In this document: positions 40,265 through 49,609 of the stretch, piece by piece
Layout: each line of letters begins with the position of its first letter
Position numbering within the stretch: the stretch's first letter is position 1
Source: Prado023 sp963706885
GTDB lineage: Bacteria; Actinomycetota; Actinomycetes; S36-B12; CAIYMF01
Reading direction: 5' to 3'
Length of the DNA stretch: 64,000 bases
NCBI GenBank assembly: GCA_963706885.1
Contig: CAVPNX010000018.1
Span: forward strand, 1 to 64,000
Notes under the pieces: model-generated
The model's database searches: none
Seen by the model: only the letters and a program-made list of their open reading frames with translations
What the model was told of the DNA's origin: nothing
Program-made: the position numbers and the translations under genes

Positions 40265-40726
40265 ATGACCAGGTGGCTGACGGAGGACGAGCAGAGGCTG
40301 TGGCGTGGCTGGTTGGCCGCGAGCATGCTGCTGCCCGAGCGCATCAACCGTGACCTGCAGGAGCAGCACGGCCTCACCGGCACCGACTACCAGATCCTCG
40401 TGGAGCTCTCGGAGTCCCCCGAGCGCCGGATGCGGATGAGCACGTTGGCCGAGCACACGCAGCTCTCCCGCAGCCGCCTGTCCCACCAGATCGACCGCAT
40501 GACCAAGGCCGGCCTGGTGACCCGTCAGGAGTGCGCCCAGGACGGCCGCGGCATGTTCGCGGTCCTCACCGAGCAGGGCTGGGAGACGATCGTCGCAGCC
40601 GCGCCGGACCACGTGGAGAGCGTGCGCCGGCACCTGGTCGACCGGTTGACCCCCGAGCAGTTCGCGGCCTTCGGTGAGGCGTGCATCATCGTGGCCGACG
40701 CCGCGAGCGCCGGCGACGCCTCCTAG
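40265..40726 (+). CDS. MarR family transcriptional regulator
   Basis: A 153-residue winged-helix regulator. LTGTDYQILVELSESPERRM leads into the recognition region MSTLAEHTQLSRSRLSHQID, then RMTKAGLVTRQECAQDGRG, where the wing Asp-x-Arg of MarR proteins is present. The N-terminal WLTEDEQRLWRGWLAASMLL is the usual dimer helix. Ligand and targets are unknown; autoregulation is common in the family. ATG 40265 is preferred because of the TACCAT box 7 nt upstream. Its stop overlaps that of the convergent CPBP gene by 4 bp. Confidence 0.9.
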   Translation: MTRWLTEDEQRLWRGWLAASMLLPERINRDLQEQHGLTGTDYQILVELSESPERRMRMSTLAEHTQLSRSRLSHQIDRMTKAGLVTRQECAQDGRGMFAVLTEQGWETIVAAAPDHVESVRRHLVDRLTPEQFAAFGEACIIVADAASAGDAS

Positions 40727-41505
40727 CCGGACGGGTCCGGTCCCTCCGAAGGGCCGTCGTCTGCATCCGCGGCCCCGGGCCCGCCCGCCACTGCCTCGTC
40801 CGCCCGCTCACGGGCCCGTTGCTGCCGGCGGCCCACCAGCCACGCGGCGATCGAACCCGGTCCGTTCATCGCCCAGTGCAGGCCCATCGGAGCCAGGACG
40901 CTGCCGCTGACCACCACCAGCAGCGCGAACAGGAGGCCGGCACCACCGGTGGCCAGGATGGTCACCGCCACCGTCGCGGTCTTGGCCCCCCACCCGGATC
41001 CCAGCTGGCTGGTCAGGGAGTGCGAGTCGTGCATCTCCAGGGCCGGCAGGATGTGCCACAGGCCGAACACGAACGCCGACCCGAGCACACCAACAACCGT
41101 GCCGTACATGCTCGTCAGCAGGCCCAGCAGGACCGAGCGGAACACGACCTCCTCGAGCAGGACGGTCCCCAACGGGACCTCCACCAGCGACTTGTGGGCG
41201 ACCTGCGCACCGGAGGTCCCCATCACGCGCTCGTCGGCGAACAGCGGGTGCAGACGCGGGATGGCCACACCCGCAGCCATCGCGAGGGACACCACCAGGA
41301 TGCTTCCCAGCCCCCAGGCCAGGCCCGTCACCCAGCTGCCCAGCGACATCTCCTCCAGCGAGAGGCCCACGCGGTACCCGAACAGCAGGAAGGCAACTGT
41401 CCACACGAGAGCCAGCGGCACGTACCACCGGCGGCTCACGTGGAAGGTCGTGACGCTCGCCAGGAGCATCAGGACCAGGAGTAGCCCGAGGGTCACCTCA
41501 TCCAC
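40723..41505 (-). CDS. CPBP-family intramembrane protease
   Basis: A 260-residue membrane protein with about eight hydrophobic segments and the CPBP (Rce1/CAAX-like) motifs: LLEEVVFRSVLLG with Glu118-Glu119 and Arg123, then FGLWHILPAL with the conserved His, and a third motif near LGLHWAMN-like MGLHWAMNGPGS. These residues form the active site of Rce1-type glutamic proteases. The substrate is unknown. The C-terminal 35 residues are charged and low-complexity. The start overlaps the end of the K+ channel gene by 8 bp on the same strand, indicating translational coupling. Confidence 0.87.
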   Translation of the reverse strand: MDEVTLGLLLVLMLLASVTTFHVSRRWYVPLALVWTVAFLLFGYRVGLSLEEMSLGSWVTGLAWGLGSILVVSLAMAAGVAIPRLHPLFADERVMGTSGAQVAHKSLVEVPLGTVLLEEVVFRSVLLGLLTSMYGTVVGVLGSAFVFGLWHILPALEMHDSHSLTSQLGSGWGAKTATVAVTILATGGAGLLFALLVVVSGSVLAPMGLHWAMNGPGSIAAWLVGRRQQRARERADEAVAGGPGAADADDGPSEGPDPSG

Positions 41506-42091
41506 TGGCGGAAGTGCTCCCCGGCTGTTCGTGCGGCTCTGCCACGCCCTGCTGCTGGGCGGTCTCCACGACCCGCCTGACCCCGAAGCCCAGGACCTTG
41601 ACCGTCGTGCCCAGGAGGACTGCCCCGAGAACCATCTGGATCATCACCATGATCCGTGCGGGGTCCGACACCGCCGCGATGTCGCCGAAGCCGACCGTCG
41701 ACATGATCGTCATCGCGAAGTACAGGGCGCCGACCTTGTTCAGCTCCTGGCTGAAGGCCTCGGGTGTGGACACCGAGATGGACAGGTAGACCAACGCGTA
41801 GAGGGTGACGAAGAGGCCGAACACCAGGCACAGCGCCTGGACGGCGGTAAGGACGGGGGTGTCCGACCGCGACAGCCGCAGCATCTGCCGGGCGAAGACA
41901 ACGAAGATCACCACGAGTCCCACGAACGCCAGTACCACGGCGAACCTCGCCGAGCCCGTGTCCTTCACCGGCAGGAGGGCGTACACGACCAGCGTGGCCG
42001 CGATGACGCCGACCACCCGGGCCACGAAGCCGAGCAGCAGTCGGCGCCGCGTCCGCGGGTCCATCGCCTTGACGTCGTCAGGGGTGCGCAT
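41498..42091 (-). CDS. two-pore-helix potassium channel (Ion_trans_2)
   Basis: A 197-residue membrane protein. The pore region ALYFAMTIMSTVGFGDIAAV contains the selectivity filter TVGFGD at residues 132-137, in the pore-loop position. Two hydrophobic segments precede the filter pair (about 24-42 and 52-68), followed by the outer helix (82-105) and the inner helix after the filter (MVMIQMVLGAVLLGTTVKVL). There is no RCK/TrkA-N regulatory domain, so it is a simple K+ channel. GGAGG lies upstream of the ATG. It is co-transcribed with the CPBP protease that overlaps its end. Confidence 0.88.
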   Translation of the reverse strand: MRTPDDVKAMDPRTRRRLLLGFVARVVGVIAATLVVYALLPVKDTGSARFAVVLAFVGLVVIFVVFARQMLRLSRSDTPVLTAVQALCLVFGLFVTLYALVYLSISVSTPEAFSQELNKVGALYFAMTIMSTVGFGDIAAVSDPARIMVMIQMVLGAVLLGTTVKVLGFGVRRVVETAQQQGVAEPHEQPGSTSASG

Positions 42092-42151
42092 CGTCGGCCT
42101 CCGTCCAGGAACTGCCCGAAGCCTATCGGCAGCGGGCCGCGTGCCCGTGGC

Positions 42152-43102
42152 TCACAGGGCCAGGTGCGCGGCGATGACCACCAGGACCGATACCGCAGCC
42201 TCGACCCCGCCGATCATGGCCGGACGCATGCCGGGGCGCAGCAGGACGGCCCTGGCGAGCGCAGGGACGAACGCGACCAGCCACCAGGCACTGGCCAGCG
42301 CCGACCCCAGCGCGAGCACGCCGTGCCAGGCGAGGTTCACCCGGCGGAACCGCACGTTGCCCGCCTCCCGCAGCAGCGACTTGACGTGCAGGACAGAGCC
42401 GGCCAGGTAGGCCGCGACGATCACGGTCGCCTCGAGGGTCGACGCCGCGAAGTCGTCGACGAGCGCGGCGGGTCCGGCGACCACGGCAACGGTCAGGGGC
42501 AGGGCGACGGTGGCCTGGGCGACCAGCATGAGGTCGTTGGCCACGCTGCGCTCACCCCTGCGTGCGGCGATCATCAGGCCGATCGCCCACAGCACCAGCA
42601 GCACGCCGGCCACAGCGAGCAGCCACGGGCGGGTGACAGCCAGGGGAAGGCCCAGCGCAGCGGTGAGGACCGCCCACGGGATCGCCCGCGATCGTTCCCG
42701 GCGGGCCAGCCGCGTCCAGGATCCCCGACGCACCCGCGCGGTGAGGGCGCGGCCCAGGTAGTAGCCCACGGGGTAGGCACACACCCATGCGGCGAGCAGG
42801 AGCCACCCGGCCGGGCTGGAGCCGGCCACGGCGAACCCGCAGAGCACCGGGACGATCAGGAACGCCCACGCGCCGTGCTGTGGGGGGATCTCCGGGCGCC
42901 AGACGGGCTCCCGTGCCCTGCGCGTCGCGCCCGAGGGCCTCGACCCGGCGGCGGGGCCAGGGGCAACGAGTCCGGGCGACCCCTCGCTGCCGGGCACCGG
43001 TGGAGCGGCTGAGGTGATGGAACGCACCGAGGTGGTGTCGCGCAGCGAGGCCAGTGCGGTGTACTCCCCGTTCGGGACCGCCCCGTACCTGTCGGCCGTC
43101 AT
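42152..43102 (-). CDS. YwiC-like membrane protein
   Basis: A 316-residue protein. About 70 residues of Pro/Ser-rich sequence precede PEIPPQHGAWAFLIVPVLCG, the conserved opening of the YwiC-like family, followed by about ten hydrophobic segments. Function unknown; YwiC-type genes in other bacteria occur near anaerobic respiration genes, but no such genes are here. The long N-terminal extension leaves the true start uncertain, and an internal start close to the conserved block is possible. It lies 6 bp after the stop of the small gene upstream on the same strand, so the two probably form an operon. Confidence 0.78.
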   Translation of the reverse strand: MTADRYGAVPNGEYTALASLRDTTSVRSITSAAPPVPGSEGSPGLVAPGPAAGSRPSGATRRAREPVWRPEIPPQHGAWAFLIVPVLCGFAVAGSSPAGWLLLAAWVCAYPVGYYLGRALTARVRRGSWTRLARRERSRAIPWAVLTAALGLPLAVTRPWLLAVAGVLLVLWAIGLMIAARRGERSVANDLMLVAQATVALPLTVAVVAGPAALVDDFAASTLEATVIVAAYLAGSVLHVKSLLREAGNVRFRRVNLAWHGVLALGSALASAWWLVAFVPALARAVLLRPGMRPAMIGGVEAAVSVLVVIAAHLAL

Positions 43103-43108
43103 CGCCGA

Positions 43109-43474
43109 CTACTCCGGGTCCGCCGAGGGCACGTACTCCAGCAGGCAAGCGCCGGAGGCGTCGACCAGGCGGAGCCGATCCTCGCCCAGCTCGATCCCGC
43201 GGACCTCCTCGAGCAGTCGCAGGTAGGCATTCTCGGCCTCCATCGCCTGAGGGGGGCCTGCCATCATCGTCATCCCGAACGGGCCGAGCGCCAGCCCACC
43301 CTCGGGTCCGTCCCCGCACATGCCGAAGTAGCGGTTCACCGGGGCCTTCCCACCGGCACGACCCTCCTGGAACCCCAGGTTCACCAGGAAGTCGCTCCAG
43401 TCGACGGACTGGTCACTGGCCCACGCCAGGTCCCACTGGGTCCCCCAGGGGATCACCTGCGCGGCATCCGACAT
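43109..43474 (-). CDS. conserved hypothetical protein, 121 aa
   Basis: A soluble, acidic 121-residue protein with no membrane span or signal peptide. It opens MSDAAQVIPWGTQWDLAWAS and has a Gly-rich middle (GMCGDGPEGGLALGPFGM) and an acidic C-terminal half (RLLEEVRGIELGEDRLRLVD). I do not recognise the family. GGGGGA stands directly before the ATG at 43474. It is followed after 6 bp by the YwiC-like gene and is divergent from cysK. Confidence 0.65.
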   Translation of the reverse strand: MSDAAQVIPWGTQWDLAWASDQSVDWSDFLVNLGFQEGRAGGKAPVNRYFGMCGDGPEGGLALGPFGMTMMAGPPQAMEAENAYLRLLEEVRGIELGEDRLRLVDASGACLLEYVPSADPE

Positions 43475-43576
43475 TCCCCCATCTTCGCCCACCACCGGAC
43501 ATCCACGCACGTGGGGGCGGCGACGGCCACCTGCTGCGCCGGCAGCGAACGCGCGATTATTTCTCCAACCCCTAGG

Positions 43577-43604
43577 TTGCCAAATTCACCTCGGCCGTTA
43601 CGCT
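43577..43604 (+). promoter_or_regulatory. cysK promoter, leaderless
   Basis: TTGCCA (43577-43582), a 16-bp spacer and TACGCT (43599-43604). The -10 ends 6 nt before the ATG at 43611 and there is no ribosome site, so the transcript would begin at or next to the ATG. Confidence 0.52.
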
Positions 43605-43610
43605 TCCTCC

Positions 43611-44545
43611 ATGAACATCGCCTCTGACGTGACCGGCCTCATCGGAAACACCCCCCTCGTGCGCCTGAACCGGGTGACGGATGGGGCAGGAGCCACCGTG
43701 CTGGCCAAGCTCGAGTTCTTCAACCCGGCCAACTCGGTCAAGGACAGGATCGGCGTGTCGATGATCGACGCCGCCCAGGACGCCGGGCTGATCGGCCCGG
43801 ACACCGTGATCGTCGAGCCGACCAGCGGCAACACCGGCATCGCCCTGGCCATGGTGTGCGCCGCGCGTGGGATCCCGTGCATCCTGACGATGCCGGAGAC
43901 CATGAGCAAGGAGCGGCGGATGGTCCTGCGCGCCTACGGCGCCGAGATCGTCCTCACGCCCGGGCCCCGAGGGCATGGGCGGGGCCATCGCGAAGGCCAA
44001 GGAGCTCGTCGCGGCCAACCCGAACTACCTGATGCCCCAGCAGTTCGAGAACGCCGCGAACCCGGCGATCCACCGGCGCACGACAGCCGAGGAGATCTGG
44101 AACGACACCGACGGCACCGTCGACATCGTGGTCGCCGGCGTGGGCACCGGCGGGACGATCACCGGCGTGGGTCAGGTGCTCAAGGAGCGCAAGCCCGGGG
44201 TGCAGATCATCGCCGTGGAGCCGGCTGCCTCCCCGGTCCTGTCCGGTGGGGTCAAGGGCCCGCACCCCCTCGCCGGGCATCGGCGCCGGCTTCGTCCCCG
44301 CGATCCTGGACACCACTGTGTACGACGAGGTCGTCACCGTGGATGCCCCCGACGCGATGGCCACCGCCCGGCGCGCCGCCGCCGAGGAGGGGCTGCTCGT
44401 CGGGATCTCCTCCGGCGCCGCGATCTGGGCCGCCACCAAGGTCGCGGCGCGCCCGGAGAACGCCGGGAAGACGATCGTCGTCATCATCCCGTCGTACGGG
44501 GAGCGCTACCTGTCCACCGCGCTCTTCGCCGACCTGGCCGAGTAG
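43611..44545 (+). CDS. cysK: cysteine synthase A (frame broken twice as read)
   Basis: A PLP enzyme of about 310 residues that makes cysteine from O-acetylserine and sulfide. Segments present: IGNTPLVRLNRVT, the cofactor Lys44 in NPANSVKDRIG, PTSGNTGIALAMVCAARGI, QQFENAANPAIHRRTTAEEI, GVGTGGTITGVGQVLKE, then IGAGFVPAILD and GLLVGISSGAAIWAATKVA. These lie in three reading frames. One extra C in CCCC at 43965-43968 breaks GPEGMGGAIAKAK, and one extra C in CCCCC at 44265-44269 breaks VKGPHPSPGIGAG. Removing both bases gives a complete normal enzyme. cysE follows after about 55 bp, the usual cysteine operon. Confidence 0.9.
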
Positions 44546-44601
44546 TCGGTGGCGCGCAGGCGACAGCCGGACCGGGACGGACGGGGACGGCCGGTTCGGC
44601 A

Positions 44602-45324
44602 ATGACCTCTGCCATGGGCGTTCTGGCCGACATGCGCCGCGATGTGGAGTGCGTGTTCGAGCGGGATCCGGCCGCCCGGTCGAAGACCGAGGTCGCGCTG
44701 CTGTACTCCGGCGTGCATGCGGTCTGGGCCCATCGGGTGTCCCACGCCCTCTGGCGCCGGGACCACCACCTCGCGGCCAGGGCAGTCTCGCAGGTCGCCC
44801 GGACCCTCACCGGCGTGGAGATCCACCCCGGCGCCACCCTCGGGTCGGGGCTGTTCATCGATCACGGCATGGGAGTGGTCATCGGCGAGACCGCCGAGGT
44901 CGGCCAGGACGTCACCATCTACCACGGCGTCACCCTCGGGGGTACGAGCCTGGAGCCGGGCAAGCGGCATCCGACCGTCGGTGACCGGGTCACCATCGGA
45001 GCCGGCGCCAAGGTCCTCGGGCCGATCGAGGTCGGGCACGACTCACGCATCGGCGGCAACGCCGTGGTCGTGCGGCCCGTTGCGGACAACTCCGTCGTTG
45101 TGGGCGTCCCCGGTCAGGTCATCGCCCGGATGAAGCCACACACAGCCTCGGACAAGCCCGACCTCGAGCACACCAACCAACCCGACCTGATCGGCGCTGC
45201 CGTGGCCAACCTGCTCGATCGGGTCGACTCGCTGGAGTTCTCCGTGACCGGGCACGTCAACGAGTTCCACCTGCACGCCACTGGCGCCGGCCAGTGGGAG
45301 GAACTCGACGACTTCTCGATCTGA
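44602..45324 (+). CDS. cysE: serine O-acetyltransferase
   Basis: A 240-residue enzyme that acetylates serine to give the CysK substrate. LADMRRDVECVFERDPAAR and YSGVHAVWAHRVSHALWRR form the helical N-terminal part. The left-handed beta-helix of hexapeptide repeats follows: TGVEIHPGATLGSGLFIDHG, GVVIGETAEVGQDVTIYHGV with the catalytic His, and VTIGAGAKVLGPIEVG. A C-terminal tail of about 55 residues (LEHTNQPDLIGAAV onward) is longer than in the shortest family members. ATG 44602 is used; ATG 44614 would remove four residues. The same frame is open upstream through part of cysK only because of the indels there. Confidence 0.93.
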   Translation: MTSAMGVLADMRRDVECVFERDPAARSKTEVALLYSGVHAVWAHRVSHALWRRDHHLAARAVSQVARTLTGVEIHPGATLGSGLFIDHGMGVVIGETAEVGQDVTIYHGVTLGGTSLEPGKRHPTVGDRVTIGAGAKVLGPIEVGHDSRIGGNAVVVRPVADNSVVVGVPGQVIARMKPHTASDKPDLEHTNQPDLIGAAVANLLDRVDSLEFSVTGHVNEFHLHATGAGQWEELDDFSI

Positions 45325-45365
45325 TCGCCCGGGCGGGGCAGCCCCCAGGGCTCGGCGGACAGGGC

Positions 45366-47377
<2,012 letters not shown>

Positions 47378-47449
47378 GAGGAGAACGTCGGTCGGTCAAC
47401 GGGCAACATTGACCTCGTTCCCCTCAACGGGCGACTCGGGTCATGACCC

Positions 47450-47767
47450 CTAGCTGCTGCGCAACTCCCGGACGACCTCGGCCAGTTGCGCGTCCTCGAG
47501 CCGACCGTCCTCATGGGCCAGGGCCGCATCGACGAGTCTCGCGTGCGGGTAGTCCCGGCTCCCGGCGCGCTCGAACCGGCCCTGGACTGGACGGGTCAGC
47601 AGGTACACGATCAGCAGGGGCCACACCAGGGAGAACGCGATGGCCCAGATCCACTTGACCCGGCGCGACATGTGCGGCTGGCCGACGACGTCGACCACGG
47701 CGATCACCCACACGGCGAACAACGGGATGGCGATCACGAGGAGGTAGGCGATCTGGGTCGTGGTCAC
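47450..47767 (-). CDS. PLDc_N-domain membrane protein
   Basis: A small protein of 105 residues with two membrane spans (AYLLVIAIPLFAVWVIAVVD and WIWAIAFSLVWPLLIVYLL) separated by a short basic loop, the phospholipase D nuclease N-terminal (PLDc_N) pattern. A charged C-terminal tail (RLEDAQLAEVVREL) resembles the short SHOCT-like helices seen after such domains. No phospholipase domain follows. The GTG at 47767 overlaps the stop of the upstream acyltransferase gene as GTGA, indicating translational coupling; an ATG at 47779 is the alternative. It is the last gene of the coupled chain that begins with the glycosidase. Confidence 0.75.
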   Translation of the reverse strand: MTTTQIAYLLVIAIPLFAVWVIAVVDVVGQPHMSRRVKWIWAIAFSLVWPLLIVYLLTRPVQGRFERAGSRDYPHARLVDAALAHEDGRLEDAQLAEVVRELRSS

Positions 47768-49083
47768 AGCGACGACCATCCCTTCTCTGCAACGGCCGTG
47801 CGCATCACCTTCAGGGTCTCCAGCTGTTGGCCGTGCGGCCGCCGGGTGCCCCGCCAGCGGTGCCACAACAACGTCACACGCTCCACCTCGAGGAACAGTG
47901 CCGCCACGAAGAAGGGGAACAGGACCATCGCGGCCAGCCCGAGGGTGAGCCCGTCCTCGCCGGACTGGACCGAGAACAGCAGCCACTCCCCGAGGAAGAG
48001 CAGCAGGGCCAGGCCGGGGACAACCGTGGCCCGGACAGCAGGGGCGATCCGCAGCCTGCTGGCGATGAGCACCAACAGGAGCGGGACGGCCGCAGCGACG
48101 ATCCCGATGAGGGCGAAGGGTGCGAGCAGGACCACGAGGATGAGGTCGCGCAGCCACCCCCAGGTCCGCGGCGGTGGGTTCGCCGACGTGGCGATCGCGT
48201 GGTCAGAGGTGCCTGCGGCCAGCAGCGCCGCCCGGTACTGGGCACCTGTGGCGACGAGCTCACCACGAGCCGGCTCGGGCAGCCGGTTGAGGCGGGCCGC
48301 GAGCAGCTCGCGGTCGCCGTACTGCATGGGCGGGGAGAGCGCCGGATCCACGTCCGTGAGCAGCACCTCGGCAACGGTCTCGAGGGCATGGGCCTGATCC
48401 CAGTCGGGGAAGTCCGGGGCGACGTGGCGCAGCCGATCGTTGACCAGGGCGGTGAGGTCGCGCACCGCGTCCCGGTCGTCGGCCCCGCCCACCACCGGAC
48501 CCCGCTGCCGGACCCAGTCGTCGAGGTCGATGGGCGGGCCCACGTTCACCAGGGCCCGCGAGCGGAACCCGGCCTTGTTCTCGTAGTGCACCCCCATCGG
48601 CAGGATGTGGATGCCCTGCACGCCGGACTCCCGGGCACCCAGGGCGATGCGCGCGGCGCCGGTGCGGACCTCGGCCATGTAGGGCACGTCCTGGGTGACC
48701 CCCTCCGGGAAGATCAGGACGAGGTCGTCCGCGCCCAGGGCACCGTAGGCGGAGGCGAACATCTCGTCGTTGCTCGCCCGCGCCCCGCCATCGGCGGCCT
48801 TGTGCACCGGGATCATGCCGATCCCGCTGGCCAGGCGGCCGACCACGGGCACGTTCCAGATGACGTCACGCGCCACGACCCGGGGCATCCGCGGCGCGCT
48901 GTCGACCAGCAGCACCCCATCCGCGAGGCCGCCGAAGTGGTTGGCCACTGCCAGGACCGGGCCGTCCGGGATGGGCTCGACAGGAAGGTGCACGTCGATA
49001 TCGCGATAGACGAGGTTGGCGGCGGCCCGGGCCAGCCGCCGTGGCACACCTCCACGTGGTCGAGGCTGGGAACCTTCACTCAT
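47764..49083 (-). CDS. 1-acylglycerol-3-phosphate O-acyltransferase-like protein (PlsC)
   Basis: A 439-residue protein. The N-terminal half is a PlsC acyltransferase: ANHFGGLADGVLLVD gives the HX4D motif, VVGRLASGIGMIPVHKAADGG the second block, and LVLIFPEGVTQD the third, FPEG, block. The C-terminal half has three or four membrane spans (for example LRDLILVVLLAPFALIGIVA and LGLAAMVLFPFFVAALFLEV), like the larger GPAT-related members. It probably acylates a phospholipid precursor at the membrane. The ATG at 49083, preceded by GGAGTGG, overlaps the end of the CREST-like gene by 8 bp; its own stop overlaps the PLDc_N gene as GTGA. Confidence 0.83.
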   Translation of the reverse strand: MSEGSQPRPRGGVPRRLARAAANLVYRDIDVHLPVEPIPDGPVLAVANHFGGLADGVLLVDSAPRMPRVVARDVIWNVPVVGRLASGIGMIPVHKAADGGARASNDEMFASAYGALGADDLVLIFPEGVTQDVPYMAEVRTGAARIALGARESGVQGIHILPMGVHYENKAGFRSRALVNVGPPIDLDDWVRQRGPVVGGADDRDAVRDLTALVNDRLRHVAPDFPDWDQAHALETVAEVLLTDVDPALSPPMQYGDRELLAARLNRLPEPARGELVATGAQYRAALLAAGTSDHAIATSANPPPRTWGWLRDLILVVLLAPFALIGIVAAAVPLLLVLIASRLRIAPAVRATVVPGLALLLFLGEWLLFSVQSGEDGLTLGLAAMVLFPFFVAALFLEVERVTLLWHRWRGTRRPHGQQLETLKVMRTAVAEKGWSSL

Positions 49084-49609
49084 CGCCACCACTCCGATAC
49101 AGGATGTCGGCCACGGTGACGAATCCCGCAGCGCAGAGGATGTGCCAGGCGCCGTGCAGCTGCAGGGGGCTGTCCGGGTCGCAGGTGGGCGCCCCGGTTC
49201 GGCCACCCGCGTACGCCGACACCGCGGCGACCGCGGTCGCGGCCAGCCGCAGCGTGCGCTGCCGGCTCCCCCCGGGCAGCGGATCCAGCCCGCGCCGCGC
49301 GCGGACCAGTGGCGTTCCGAGGCTCATGGCGATCAGGACGGGGATCGGCAGGTCATGCATCGCACGTGCACCGGGCGGTTGGGGCCCGTGGAATGCCACG
49401 CTGCCGGCACCGACCAGCGCGAGGACCGCGCTGTACACCAGGACCTCACCGCGCCGGCCGGTCGCCGGGCTGCCGGTCCGCGCGAGCACCACACCCGCGG
49501 CGCCCACGAACGCCAGGCTCGACAGGGCGTTGACCGGCTGGGCGAGCCACCCGTCACGGATCCGCTCGCAGTCGCTGCACCCGATCCTGTCCTCCTCGGA
49601 TTCGGTCAT
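49076..49609 (-). CDS. CREST/ceramidase-like membrane protein
   Basis: A 177-residue membrane protein with about five to seven hydrophobic segments. The start MTESEEDRIGCSDCERIRDG leads into WLAQPVNALSSLAFVGAAG, and the motifs AFHGPQPPGARAMHD and the C-terminal LHGAWHILCA provide the conserved His and Asp residues expected of alkaline-ceramidase/CREST hydrolases. Function unproven. Its ATG overlaps the stop of the glycosidase gene (ATGA), and its end overlaps the PlsC start, so all are made from one message. A membrane-lipid hydrolase beside an acyltransferase suggests envelope-lipid turnover. Confidence 0.65.
   Translation of the reverse strand: MTESEEDRIGCSDCERIRDGWLAQPVNALSSLAFVGAAGVVLARTGSPATGRRGEVLVYSAVLALVGAGSVAFHGPQPPGARAMHDLPIPVLIAMSLGTPLVRARRGLDPLPGGSRQRTLRLAATAVAAVSAYAGGRTGAPTCDPDSPLQLHGAWHILCAAGFVTVADILYRSGGDE

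Noticed and set aside
43975..45324. 449-codon frame appearing to fuse part of cysK to cysE
   Set aside because: It exists only because of the C-run insertion in cysK; the codons between 44270 and 44600 do not look like protein of either family.
45340..45352. AGCCC-CCA-GGGCT hairpin after cysE
   Set aside because: Only 5 bp, no T-run, and similar short GC palindromes occur by chance throughout; too weak to call.
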